Below, piece after piece: positions 24,829 through 32,652 of a DNA stretch of 64,000 nucleotides. The stretch lies in assembly GCA_910586895.1 (NCBI GenBank), contig CAJUIW010000010.1:26147-90146 (forward strand). Reading direction: 5' to 3'. Each line of letters begins with the position of its first letter. Position 1 is the stretch's first letter. The translations under genes were made by a program, and so were the position numbers. The notes under the pieces are model-generated. The model made no database searches. It saw only the letters and a program-made list of their open reading frames with translations, and was not told the origin of the DNA. The DNA is from an uncultured Muribaculaceae bacterium (GTDB lineage Bacteria > Bacteroidota > Bacteroidia > Bacteroidales > Muribaculaceae).

Positions 24829-26418
24829 ATGATACGAAGATTATCATTGCTGACGCTCTGTGTGGTATCGGCTCTCGGACTCATGGCTTACGAGGGGCCG
24901 GTGATGGGGTGGAGCTCGTGGAATACCTATAGGGTGAATATCTCCGACAGCCTTATCAAGAAGCAGGCTGATGCTATGGCCAATACCGGCCTGGCCAAAG
25001 CCGGCTACCGTTATGTAAATATTGACGATGGTTTTTTTGGCGGCCGTGATGCCGATGGACGGCTTCTTGCCCATCCCAAGAGATTCCCCTCGGGGCTGAA
25101 ACCGGTGGCCGATCATATCCACTCGCTCGGACTCAAGGCCGGAATATACAGCGACGGAGGGCGTAATACATGCGGTAATTATTTCGATAAGGACACTATA
25201 GCTACCGGAGTAGGGCTGTATGGACATGATGAACAGGATGCGCAGTTCTATTTCAATGACATGGGCTTTGACTTTATCAAGGTGGATTTCTGCGGAGGTA
25301 ATGCCAAGCAGAATTATGAGCGTCTGACTCTTGACGAGCGTACCCGTTATGAAGCCATAGCCGAGGCTATCCGTAAGACCGGACGTGATGATGTGAAGCT
25401 GAACATATGCCGCTGGGATTTCCCGGGCGTGTGGGCCGCAGATATCGCTGCGTCATGGCGCATATCGCATGACATAGCTCCGCGATGGAAATGGATCAAG
25501 GATATAATCAATCAGAATCTGTATCTTTCGGCCTACTGCCGTAACGGGAAGTTCAATGATATGGATATGCTCGAAGTGGGGCGCGGTATGACCCCTGACG
25601 AGGACCGCACGCATTTCGGAATCTGGAGTATCATGTCATCGCCGCTGATGATAGGGTGTGACATGACAACACTGTCGCCCGAAACGTTCCGTCTGCTTAC
25701 CTCGCCCGACCTTATAGCTATAAATCAGGATCCTCTTGCGCTGCAGGCATATCCTGTGGCTTATGATTCAGGAGCGATAGTTCTTGTCAAGGACCTGAAG
25801 CAGCGTCATGGGCTGAAGCGTGCTTTCGCCGTGTATAACCCGACGGATTCGGTAGTTGATATCACAGTGGATATGGCAGCTCTTGACCTTGCCGGCCGGG
25901 TGCATCTCAAGGATGCCTATGGCGTCAAGGCAGATACGGCGGTGACAGGAGAGGTGACGCTGTCCATACCTCCCCACGGTACTGAAATATATATTGCCGA
26001 TGCCGAGCGGCGTCTTGACCGTACATATTACGGCGCTGAGACTGCATATATCGGTAACTATCAGGAGATAAAAAATCCGGTTGAGGCACGAACCGGCTAC
26101 TATCGTGACAGAGCGGAGGGAAATGGCGCTTATGCGGCCAACTTAGGCGGTTCGGAGGATAACTATCTGGAATGGAGTAATGTACATGTGTCAACTCCCG
26201 GAAAATACCGTATGGCTGTACGCTCACTGACTGACGAGCCACGCACGGCACGCGTATATGTCGATGGGAAAGAGCGCGGTCAGCTGAAGTTTACAGGTAA
26301 AGGCGATGCTTCGCTTATGTTGAAGCTTTCTGCCGGCGAACACTCCATCAGGCTTTGCAATACTGAAGCGCAGATGCCTGATATAGACTTCATGCGGCTG
26401 CAACCTGAAAATTTGTAG
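24829..26418 (+). CDS. Alpha-galactosidase, glycoside hydrolase family 27, with C-terminal CBM-like domain
   Basis: 529 residues. Signal peptide MIRRLSLLTLCVVSALGLMA. The GH27 barrel starts MGWSSWNTY and has YVNIDDGF, GLKAGIYSDGG, the nucleophile aspartate in FIKVDFCGG and the acid/base aspartate region FNDMDMLEVG. SSPLMIGCDM and LTSPDLIAINQDPLA complete the barrel. A beta domain follows, and residues about 410-529 form a CBM35-like module (VEARTGYYRD, LEWSNVHVSTPGKYRM, HSIRLCNT). The enzyme releases terminal alpha-galactose from raffinose-type oligosaccharides, galactomannan or host glycans. Its place beside SusCD suggests work in the same uptake system. The fold could also be alpha-N-acetylgalactosaminidase. 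Confidence 0.9.
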   Translation: MIRRLSLLTLCVVSALGLMAYEGPVMGWSSWNTYRVNISDSLIKKQADAMANTGLAKAGYRYVNIDDGFFGGRDADGRLLAHPKRFPSGLKPVADHIHSLGLKAGIYSDGGRNTCGNYFDKDTIATGVGLYGHDEQDAQFYFNDMGFDFIKVDFCGGNAKQNYERLTLDERTRYEAIAEAIRKTGRDDVKLNICRWDFPGVWAADIAASWRISHDIAPRWKWIKDIINQNLYLSAYCRNGKFNDMDMLEVGRGMTPDEDRTHFGIWSIMSSPLMIGCDMTTLSPETFRLLTSPDLIAINQDPLALQAYPVAYDSGAIVLVKDLKQRHGLKRAFAVYNPTDSVVDITVDMAALDLAGRVHLKDAYGVKADTAVTGEVTLSIPPHGTEIYIADAERRLDRTYYGAETAYIGNYQEIKNPVEARTGYYRDRAEGNGAYAANLGGSEDNYLEWSNVHVSTPGKYRMAVRSLTDEPRTARVYVDGKERGQLKFTGKGDASLMLKLSAGEHSIRLCNTEAQMPDIDFMRLQPENL

Positions 26419-26426
26419 AAAAGATG

Positions 26427-26443
26427 TTACCGCATGGCGGTAA
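26427..26443. other. Small hairpin after the GH27 gene
   Basis: TTACCGC-ATG-GCGGTAA, a 7-bp stem with a 3-nt loop, 9 bp after the stop. No T run follows, so termination would be weak. Confidence 0.35.
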
Positions 26444-26484
26444 ATAATTAAATGGTGTGAAAAAAGTGCTTGTTAGGCTGAAAT

Positions 26485-26500
26485 GTTGTAATTTTACAAC
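26485..26500 (+). promoter_or_regulatory. Inverted repeat and weak -7 box before legB
   Basis: GTTGTAA-TT-TTACAAC, perfect 7-bp arms. TAATTTTA (26489-26496), one change from TAnnTTTG, lies inside the repeat, so a protein bound there would cover the promoter. The ATG of legB is 26 bp downstream. Confidence 0.4.
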
Positions 26501-26525
26501 TTGAAACTAACAAAGCATTTTTTTT

Positions 26526-27509
26526 ATGGGTGACAAGAAGGTACTTGTGACGGGAGCCGATGGATTTATCGGGTCGCATCTGACAGAACAGCTGCTTGCT
26601 GAAGGTTATGATGTGCGGGCTCTGTGCATGTATAACTCTTTTAACGACTGGGGGTGGCTCAACGATGTGCGTCATCCGCGGCTTGAGATTGTGTGCGGCG
26701 ATGTGCGCGATGCTGATTTCTGCCGCCATATAACCCGTGGATGCAGCACGGTGTATCATCTTGCTGCCCTGATAGCCATTCCTTACAGCTATGTGGCACC
26801 TGACAGCTATGTAGATACCAATATAAAAGGGACCCTCAATATGTGTCAGGCCGCACGCGACCTCGGAGTGGAGCGGCTCGTGGTCACCTCAACCAGCGAG
26901 GTGTACGGCACAGCCATGTATGTGCCTATCGATGAGAAGCACCCGCGTCAGCCTCAATCACCCTATTCGGCTACGAAGATAGGTGCTGATGCCATAGCCA
27001 AGAGTTTCTACAATGCCTTTGATCTGCCGGTAGTGATAGCCCGGCCTTTCAATACTTACGGTCCTCGTCAGAGCGCACGTGCCATAATTCCTACTATCAT
27101 ATCGCAGATAGCCTCAGGCAAACGTGAGATAAAGGTGGGCGACCTTACTCCCACGCGCGATTTCAACTTCGTGGCTGACACTGCCGCCGGATTTATCGCC
27201 CTCGGCAATACCCCCGGTATCGAGGGTCAGGAGATAAATATAGCCACCGGTACCGAGGTGAGCATGAAGGAGACTCTTGAAACCATAGCGCGTGTCATGG
27301 GGGCTGAGGTAAGCTATATAACCGATGAGCAACGCCTGCGTCCGTCGAAAAGCGAGGTGTTCCGTCTGTGCGGCGACAATACCAAGATAACATCGCTCAC
27401 TGACTGGCGTCCGCGTTTCACGCTCGAAGAGGGCCTGCGTGCCACTGCCGAGTGGTTTGTACGTCCGGAAAATCTGGCAAAGTATAAAACGGATATCTAT
27501 AACAGATAA
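26526..27509 (+). CDS. legB: NDP-sugar 4,6-dehydratase, LegB-like
   Basis: 327 residues of the extended SDR family. The N-terminus VTGADGFIGSHLTEQLL is the cofactor site; ALCMYNSFNDWGWLND is a stretch strongly associated with LegB. STSEVYGTA and YSATKIGADAIAKSF carry the catalytic threonine-glutamate and YxxxK residues, RPFNTYGPRQSARAIIP follows. LegB converts GDP-GlcNAc to the 4-keto-6-deoxy sugar, the first committed step of legionaminic acid. It begins the second nonulosonate block, 8 bp before legH. UDP-sugar dehydratases of other pathways are the main alternative. Confidence 0.85.
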   Translation: MGDKKVLVTGADGFIGSHLTEQLLAEGYDVRALCMYNSFNDWGWLNDVRHPRLEIVCGDVRDADFCRHITRGCSTVYHLAALIAIPYSYVAPDSYVDTNIKGTLNMCQAARDLGVERLVVTSTSEVYGTAMYVPIDEKHPRQPQSPYSATKIGADAIAKSFYNAFDLPVVIARPFNTYGPRQSARAIIPTIISQIASGKREIKVGDLTPTRDFNFVADTAAGFIALGNTPGIEGQEINIATGTEVSMKETLETIARVMGAEVSYITDEQRLRPSKSEVFRLCGDNTKITSLTDWRPRFTLEEGLRATAEWFVRPENLAKYKTDIYNR

Positions 27510-27517
27510 GAGTTGCT

Positions 27518-28147
27518 GTGGATAAGCCTGTTTACTTCATAGGTGGAGGCGGACACGCCGTGTCGGTGCTCAATGTGGCCCGCGAAACCGGTCGAGAGCC
27601 GGCGGGGTATGTTGATGTCGCTGAGCATGGCTCCATGTCACTGCCATATTCCGGATCCGACTCCGGATTTATGGCGCTTGTCGCTCCCGAAGATGCCGAG
27701 GTGCATATTACTGTTGTGGCTGGTGCCGGGTGCGACATGTCGCTGCGACGTAAGCTGATTGACCGCTACTCGTCCTATCCGGCGGCTACCTATGTGGCCG
27801 GAAGTGCAGTGGTGGTTACCGGAAGTGCTATAGGCGATGGCTCCGCAGTGATGCATGGCGCCGTGATAAACGGTGCGGAAATAGGACGTCACTGTGTGGT
27901 CAATACCGGAGCTGTGGTGGAGCATGGATGTAAGCTGGGCGATAATGTGTTTGTAGGTCCCGGTGCTGTGATATGCGGAGGTGTGGAGATTGGTCCGGAC
28001 GTATTTATCGGAGCCGGCGCCACGGTCCGTAACGGTGTGAGCATATGCTCCGGAGCGAGTGTGGCTATGAGTGCCGCGGTGATACATTCTATAGAACAGC
28101 CGGGAATATATGGCGGGGTACCCGCCCGTAAACTGGATATGGCATGA
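27518..28147 (+). CDS. legH: Left-handed beta-helix sugar acetyltransferase, LegH/NeuD-like
   Basis: 209 residues. The N-terminal Rossmann-like half starts YFIGGGGHAVSVLNVARETG, the sugar-binding loop of PglD/NeuD enzymes. The C-terminal half shows hexapeptide repeats (IGDGSAVMHGAVINGAEIGRHCVV, LGDNVFVGPGAVICGGVEIG) ending IYGGVPARKL. The conserved histidine of the active site is in VVEHG. In this setting it would N-acetylate the C4 amino group of the 4-amino-6-deoxy intermediate. Overlaps legI by 4 bp (ATGA). The start codon is GTG at 27518. Confidence 0.82.
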   Translation: MDKPVYFIGGGGHAVSVLNVARETGREPAGYVDVAEHGSMSLPYSGSDSGFMALVAPEDAEVHITVVAGAGCDMSLRRKLIDRYSSYPAATYVAGSAVVVTGSAIGDGSAVMHGAVINGAEIGRHCVVNTGAVVEHGCKLGDNVFVGPGAVICGGVEIGPDVFIGAGATVRNGVSICSGASVAMSAAVIHSIEQPGIYGGVPARKLDMA

Positions 28148-29175
28148 CTGAACGTATGAATAAGCAGCACACACTGATAATAGCTGAGGCTGGAGTGAAT
28201 CATAACGGTAGTCTGGCTACAGCTATAGAGATGGTGAAGGCCGCTGCTGCCGCCGGGGCTGACTTCGTGAAGTTTCAGACATTCAAAGCTGAGAATCTCG
28301 TATCGGTATCGGCCAGGAAGGCTGAATACCAGATAGCCAACTGTGGCGACGATTATGACGACAATACGCAGCTTGGTATGCTCCGCAAGCTTGAACTTGA
28401 CAGCGATGATTTTGCTGCCCTTTCCGAGGAGTGCCGTAAGGCAGGAATCGGATTCCTATCATCGCCGTTTGACAATGAAAGTATCGATCTGCTTGCTGCG
28501 ATAGGGCAGGATTACTGGAAGATTCCATCGGGAGAGATAACCAATCTGCCATACTTGCGCCGCATAGGAGCGCTGGGCGGGCGTGTGATTATGTCGACCG
28601 GCATGTGCTGTATGGATGATATAGAGGCTGCTGTGAGGATTGTTGAGGAGGCCGGTACGCCACGCAGCCAGATATATCTGCTTCACTGCAATACGCAGTA
28701 TCCTACCCCGATGACCGATGTCAATCTGCGCGCCATGCGTGCGCTTGAGCATCTCGGGTGCGCCGGCGTGGGCTACAGCGACCATACCGAGGGCATCGAA
28801 GTGCCTGTCGCTGCTGTAGCGCTCGGTGCAGAAGTTATTGAAAAACATTTCACTCTTGACCGCGGTATGCCGGGCCCTGACCACAAGGCCTCGCTTGAAC
28901 CGCAGGAACTGTCAGCTATGGTCAGTTCAATCCGCAATATCGAGCTTGCGCTTGGCTCGGCCGACAAATGTGTCAGCACGAGTGAGTCGGCCAACAGGGC
29001 TGTAGCCCGTAAAAGTATTGTGGCTCTGTGTGATATCCCCGAGGGGGAGATACTCACAGAGAAAAACATCACGGTAAAACGTCCGGGAAGCGGCTTGTCG
29101 CCTATGCTCTGGGACTCCGTACTCGGTACGAAAGCTGTTCGAAGCTTCTCGGCCGATGAATTGATAGAAATTTAA
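28144..29175 (+). CDS. legI: Nonulosonic acid synthase, LegI/NeuB-like
   Basis: 343 residues. The barrel begins LIIAEAGVNHNGSLATAIEM, then AAAAGADFVKFQTFKAE, KIPSGEITNLPYLR, MSTGMCCMDDIEAAV, HCNTQYPTPMTDVNL and VGYSDHTEG, all signatures of NeuB. VIEKHFTLDRGMPGPDHKASL carries the metal-binding histidine. The last 60 residues form the SAF antifreeze-like domain that closes the active site. It condenses phosphoenolpyruvate with the diacetamido-hexose to make the nine-carbon acid. The first ATG (28144) is chosen for its ATGA overlap; ATG 28156 is possible. Confidence 0.88.
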   Translation: MTERMNKQHTLIIAEAGVNHNGSLATAIEMVKAAAAAGADFVKFQTFKAENLVSVSARKAEYQIANCGDDYDDNTQLGMLRKLELDSDDFAALSEECRKAGIGFLSSPFDNESIDLLAAIGQDYWKIPSGEITNLPYLRRIGALGGRVIMSTGMCCMDDIEAAVRIVEEAGTPRSQIYLLHCNTQYPTPMTDVNLRAMRALEHLGCAGVGYSDHTEGIEVPVAAVALGAEVIEKHFTLDRGMPGPDHKASLEPQELSAMVSSIRNIELALGSADKCVSTSESANRAVARKSIVALCDIPEGEILTEKNITVKRPGSGLSPMLWDSVLGTKAVRSFSADELIEI

Positions 29176-29207
29176 TTTATTGTGTAATAATTAGACCTGA
29201 AAAAAGT

Positions 29208-29990
29208 ATGAAATTTAGAAAATTAATCTCATTTTTTGCATCGGTTGCTATGCTCGGTGCTTTCACATCATGTATTGACAATGACGATTCTTCAGTTGCA
29301 GTGTTCGGAGTCGGCATTGATTCAAGCCTGTTCAATGACAACGGCGTATTCAAGGAAGTGGACATGGTGTCGCCCAATGGCTCCCTGTATATCAACGGAC
29401 TTACCTTTGCCCGCGATGTCAACACCATGTATCAGTCATTCACCGGTTTCCAGCCCTCAATGGTAATCAATAACGAAGTGACTGAAAATTATTGGCCTAA
29501 CGAGCAGTGGGGTGTAGTTGACAAGTCACAGTCAGCAAACAATAAATATTCATTCCTGGTGGGTTATTGGAACTCAATGGAGACAACTACTGATATTCCT
29601 GCCAATCCTTCATGTAAGGTTGCTCCTGCTACTAAGATGAACTCTTTCAAGCCTCTTTACGTGTTCATATCCAACAGCACTGTCACCTATACAGCCATGG
29701 CTAAAGGTCTTGGTACATATTCTCGTAAGTTCGAGGCCGGCGATGTGTGCAAACTTCTTATCTACGGTGTGAAGAACAATGTGCGTACCCGCCCTGTTGA
29801 ATTTGTACTCGGCAGCTGCGACTCTAACGGTGTGTTCAAAGGTGTTGACCAGTGGACTGCAGTCGATGTAAAAGAGCTTGGCGATGTTGACTATATCTAT
29901 TTCCAGATGACATCAACTGATACCGGCGAATACGGAATCAACACCCCCACATATTTCTGCTACTACGGTATGCAGGCTGAATACAACTGA
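29208..29990 (+). CDS. Surface lipoprotein, DUF4465-like
   Basis: 260 residues with a lipoprotein signal (MKFRKLISFFASVAMLGAFTSC, Cys 22) followed by DNDDSS, an acidic stretch of the kind that helps export to the cell surface in Bacteroidota. The mature part is beta-rich. WTAVDVKELGDVDYIYFQM and GEYGINTPTYFCYYGMQ match the closing blocks of DUF4465 as I know it. It follows legI by 32 bp with no clear promoter and may be read with the nonulosonate genes. Function unknown; ligand binding at the surface is a reasonable guess. Confidence 0.6.
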   Translation: MKFRKLISFFASVAMLGAFTSCIDNDDSSVAVFGVGIDSSLFNDNGVFKEVDMVSPNGSLYINGLTFARDVNTMYQSFTGFQPSMVINNEVTENYWPNEQWGVVDKSQSANNKYSFLVGYWNSMETTTDIPANPSCKVAPATKMNSFKPLYVFISNSTVTYTAMAKGLGTYSRKFEAGDVCKLLIYGVKNNVRTRPVEFVLGSCDSNGVFKGVDQWTAVDVKELGDVDYIYFQMTSTDTGEYGINTPTYFCYYGMQAEYN

Positions 29991-30014
29991 TCAGCACCCC
30001 CTCTAATATAAGAT

Positions 30015-31439
30015 ATGGCAAATAGTGAATCGCTGAATCTCAATCTTCATCAACGGCAGCAACAGACGTTGACCCCCATGCAGCTTCAATTTGTGAAGGT
30101 GCTGGAGATGAACGGTCCGGAGGTGGAGGACGAGGTTCAGCGCGCTCTTGATGATAATCCGGCTCTTGAGGCAGTGACGCCTGAGGAGCCGGAACAGGAA
30201 TCGTTCAATGAGAGCGCTGAGGAGATGCAGCTTGCCGATTACCGTAACGAGGATGAAATTCCGTCATACCGGCTCGAAGCTAACAATCACAGCCGCGATG
30301 ACCGGTATTATGAGCCGGTGGCTGTGGAGCGCGGTGAGAGCCTGATGGAATATCTTAACTCGCAGATAGCCGAGCTAAATCTGTCAGATACGGATAGGAA
30401 GGTGGCACGCTATATTGCCGGAAATATTGACGACAACGGATATATGTCGCGCGACCTTGATGATATCGCTGACGACCTTGCTTTTCAGGCCGGGATAGAT
30501 GTGGATGTCGATGAAGTGCGCCGCGTGTGGAACATAATCCGGACCCTTGACCCGGCCGGAGTTGGAGCAGTGGATCTGCGTGACTGCCTGCTCCTGCAGC
30601 TCCGCCGTATGGCAGGGGCCGATGCGGAACTGGCGCGTGAGATAGTGGAGCATTATTTCGATCTGTTCTCACGCATGCACTATGACCGGCTCGAATCAAT
30701 GCTTGGCGTAGGAGAGGACCGCTTTCGCGATGCCATGGAACTGATACGTACGCTCAATCCCAAGCCCGGGGCTTTGATAACCGGGGGAACAGATGATGAG
30801 CGTACGCGTCATATCACGCCTGACTTTAATGTGGATGCCGATGACAACGGTGTTATAACGGTCACTCTACTGAGTCATCTGCCTCAACTGCAGATAGAAG
30901 CATCGTTCGCCGATGACCGTGCTGTCGGAGCGGCGAAGGGTGGCGCTTCGGAGGCGTCGCTGTTCATAAAGCAGAAGCGCGACGAAGCCTCCACGTTCAT
31001 AAAGGTGATAGCCATGCGCCAACAGACGCTCTTCCGTGTGATGAGTGCCATAGTGAAGCTTCAGCGGGAATTCTTCCTGTCGGAGGATCCTGCCGATCTG
31101 AAGCCTATGATACTGAAGGATGTGGCTTCGATTACGGGCGATGACCTGTCGGTAATAAGCCGTGCCACAGCCGGGAAGTATGTCGCCACACGTCAGGGTA
31201 TCTATCCGTTGAAGTTTTTCTTCAATGAACGTCCAAAGGACTCTCTTGACGCGTCATCGCATGAAATCATGAGTGCGCTGCGCGACATTATAGATAAGGA
31301 GGATAAGAAGAATCCGCTCGCCGACTCGGCCATAGCCGATGAACTTTGCAAAGCCGGATATGATATAGCCCGCCGCACGGTGGCAAAATATCGTGAACGT
31401 CTGGGTATTCCGGTAGGTAGATTGCGTAAGCGCTTATGA
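30015..31439 (+). CDS. rpoN: RNA polymerase sigma-54 factor RpoN
   Basis: 474 residues. Region I is the glutamine-rich start (LNLHQRQQQTLTPMQLQFVKVLEM, which binds activators and RNA polymerase). An acidic linker follows, then the core-binding domain and the C-terminal DNA-binding part with YVATRQGIYPLKFFFNE. The RpoN box is seen as ARRTVAKYRERL near the end. It reads -24/-12 promoters (GG-N10-GC) that need an AAA+ activator; no such activator is in the window. Start ATG 30015, 24 bp after the DUF4465 gene. Confidence 0.95.
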   Translation: MANSESLNLNLHQRQQQTLTPMQLQFVKVLEMNGPEVEDEVQRALDDNPALEAVTPEEPEQESFNESAEEMQLADYRNEDEIPSYRLEANNHSRDDRYYEPVAVERGESLMEYLNSQIAELNLSDTDRKVARYIAGNIDDNGYMSRDLDDIADDLAFQAGIDVDVDEVRRVWNIIRTLDPAGVGAVDLRDCLLLQLRRMAGADAELAREIVEHYFDLFSRMHYDRLESMLGVGEDRFRDAMELIRTLNPKPGALITGGTDDERTRHITPDFNVDADDNGVITVTLLSHLPQLQIEASFADDRAVGAAKGGASEASLFIKQKRDEASTFIKVIAMRQQTLFRVMSAIVKLQREFFLSEDPADLKPMILKDVASITGDDLSVISRATAGKYVATRQGIYPLKFFFNERPKDSLDASSHEIMSALRDIIDKEDKKNPLADSAIADELCKAGYDIARRTVAKYRERLGIPVGRLRKRL

Positions 31440-31498
31440 ACCATATATGTACGCACTGCGTTGAACGATATAGTAATAACTCAAAATCCATATAAGTC

Positions 31499-32104
31499 AT
31501 GAAGAAGGCGGCAAGTCTGATATCCTTTATATTCTCACCGTTGCTGGTGCCCACCTACGGTGTGTGCATAGCCATGCATACTACGGTGCTTTCCGTGTTA
31601 CCGGCCCGTGTCCTCTGGGGGGTACCGCTGGTAGCCTTTATTGTGACATGTGTCATGCCTCTGATAGCCATCGGAGGAATGTGGAAGCTCGGCTATGTCA
31701 AGGATATGGGCTTGAATAACCGCACGGAGCGTACGGCGCCCTATATCATCACGGCGGTGTGCTACATACTTTGTGGCGTATATCTCTACAGGTCAAATGC
31801 TCCCGCATGGCTTATCATGTTCATGGGGGGTGGCACTTTGGCTATTGTCGTGTCCATGGTGGTGAACCGATGGTGGAAAATCAGCGCGCACATGGCCGCC
31901 ATGGGTGGCCTTCTTGCTCTTACCGTCAGGATCTCAATGAGCGATCTGGCCACGACCGATATGATATGGTGGGTGTGCGGTGCCGTGATATGCTGCGGGC
32001 TTGTTGGCTCCTCAAGGTTATATTTGGAGCGTCATACTCTGATGCAGGTCATAGCCGGTACGGCAAATGGATTTGTATGTGTGCTCCTGATGTCGTTGCT
32101 CTGA
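31499..32104 (+). CDS. Membrane protein resembling the PAP2 phosphatase superfamily
   Basis: 201 residues with about six membrane segments. The order of short motifs NNRTERTAPY, ISAHMAAMGG and SSRLYLERHTLMQVIAGT copies the three PAP2 signatures (KxxxxxxRP, PSGH, SRxxxxxHxxxD). However, the first lysine and the proline differ, and the final aspartate is replaced by glutamine. It may therefore bind a lipid phosphate without hydrolysing it, or hydrolyse it by a modified mechanism. It lies between rpoN and purE, 60 bp after the former. Homologues in Bacteroidota are mostly unnamed. Confidence 0.6.
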   Translation: MKKAASLISFIFSPLLVPTYGVCIAMHTTVLSVLPARVLWGVPLVAFIVTCVMPLIAIGGMWKLGYVKDMGLNNRTERTAPYIITAVCYILCGVYLYRSNAPAWLIMFMGGGTLAIVVSMVVNRWWKISAHMAAMGGLLALTVRISMSDLATTDMIWWVCGAVICCGLVGSSRLYLERHTLMQVIAGTANGFVCVLLMSLL

Positions 32105-32145
32105 ATTTTGAAAAAGAATAGTAAACCAATTATATTAAAAAGATT

Positions 32146-32652
32146 ATGAATCCGCAAGTAAGTATCATAATGGGAAGTATGTCCGATCTTCCCATTCTGC
32201 AGAAAGCAGCTCAGTTTCTTGACACGATGAAGGTGCCTTTCGAAATGAATGCCCTTTCAGCCCACCGCACTCCGGCAGAGGTGGAGCATTTTGCCCGCAC
32301 AGCCCGCGACCGCGGTATCAAGGTGATTATCGCTGCTGCAGGTATGGCTGCCGCTCTCCCCGGGGTGATAGCTGCCATGACTCCGCTGCCTGTTATCGGT
32401 GTGCCTCTGAGCGCCACTCTTGAAGGTCGTGATGCCCTGATGTCAATCGTGCAGATGCCTCCGGGCATAGCTGTGGCTACTGTAGGTATTGACGGTGCCA
32501 TGAACGCCGCTGTGCTTGCCGTGCAGATACTTGCTGTGTCGGATGCTGAGGTGGCTGCGCGTCTCGACGAATACCGCAGCCGTCTGCAGGATAAGATAGT
32601 CAAGGCCAATGCTGACCTCAAGGAGGTAAAGTATGAATTCAAGACCAACTGA
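32146..32652 (+). CDS. purE: N5-carboxyaminoimidazole ribonucleotide mutase PurE
   Basis: 168 residues, class I PurE length. The phosphate-binding start IIMGSMSDLPILQKAA and SAHRTPAEVEHFA, then AAGMAAALPGVIAAMTPLPVIGVP and LMSIVQMPPGIAVATVGI are the canonical blocks; the catalytic histidine is in SAHRTP. It moves the carboxyl group of N5-CAIR to C4 in purine synthesis. The 3' end overlaps the start of ispG by 20 bp, so an unrelated pathway gene is translationally coupled. Confidence 0.96.
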   Translation: MNPQVSIIMGSMSDLPILQKAAQFLDTMKVPFEMNALSAHRTPAEVEHFARTARDRGIKVIIAAAGMAAALPGVIAAMTPLPVIGVPLSATLEGRDALMSIVQMPPGIAVATVGIDGAMNAAVLAVQILAVSDAEVAARLDEYRSRLQDKIVKANADLKEVKYEFKTN

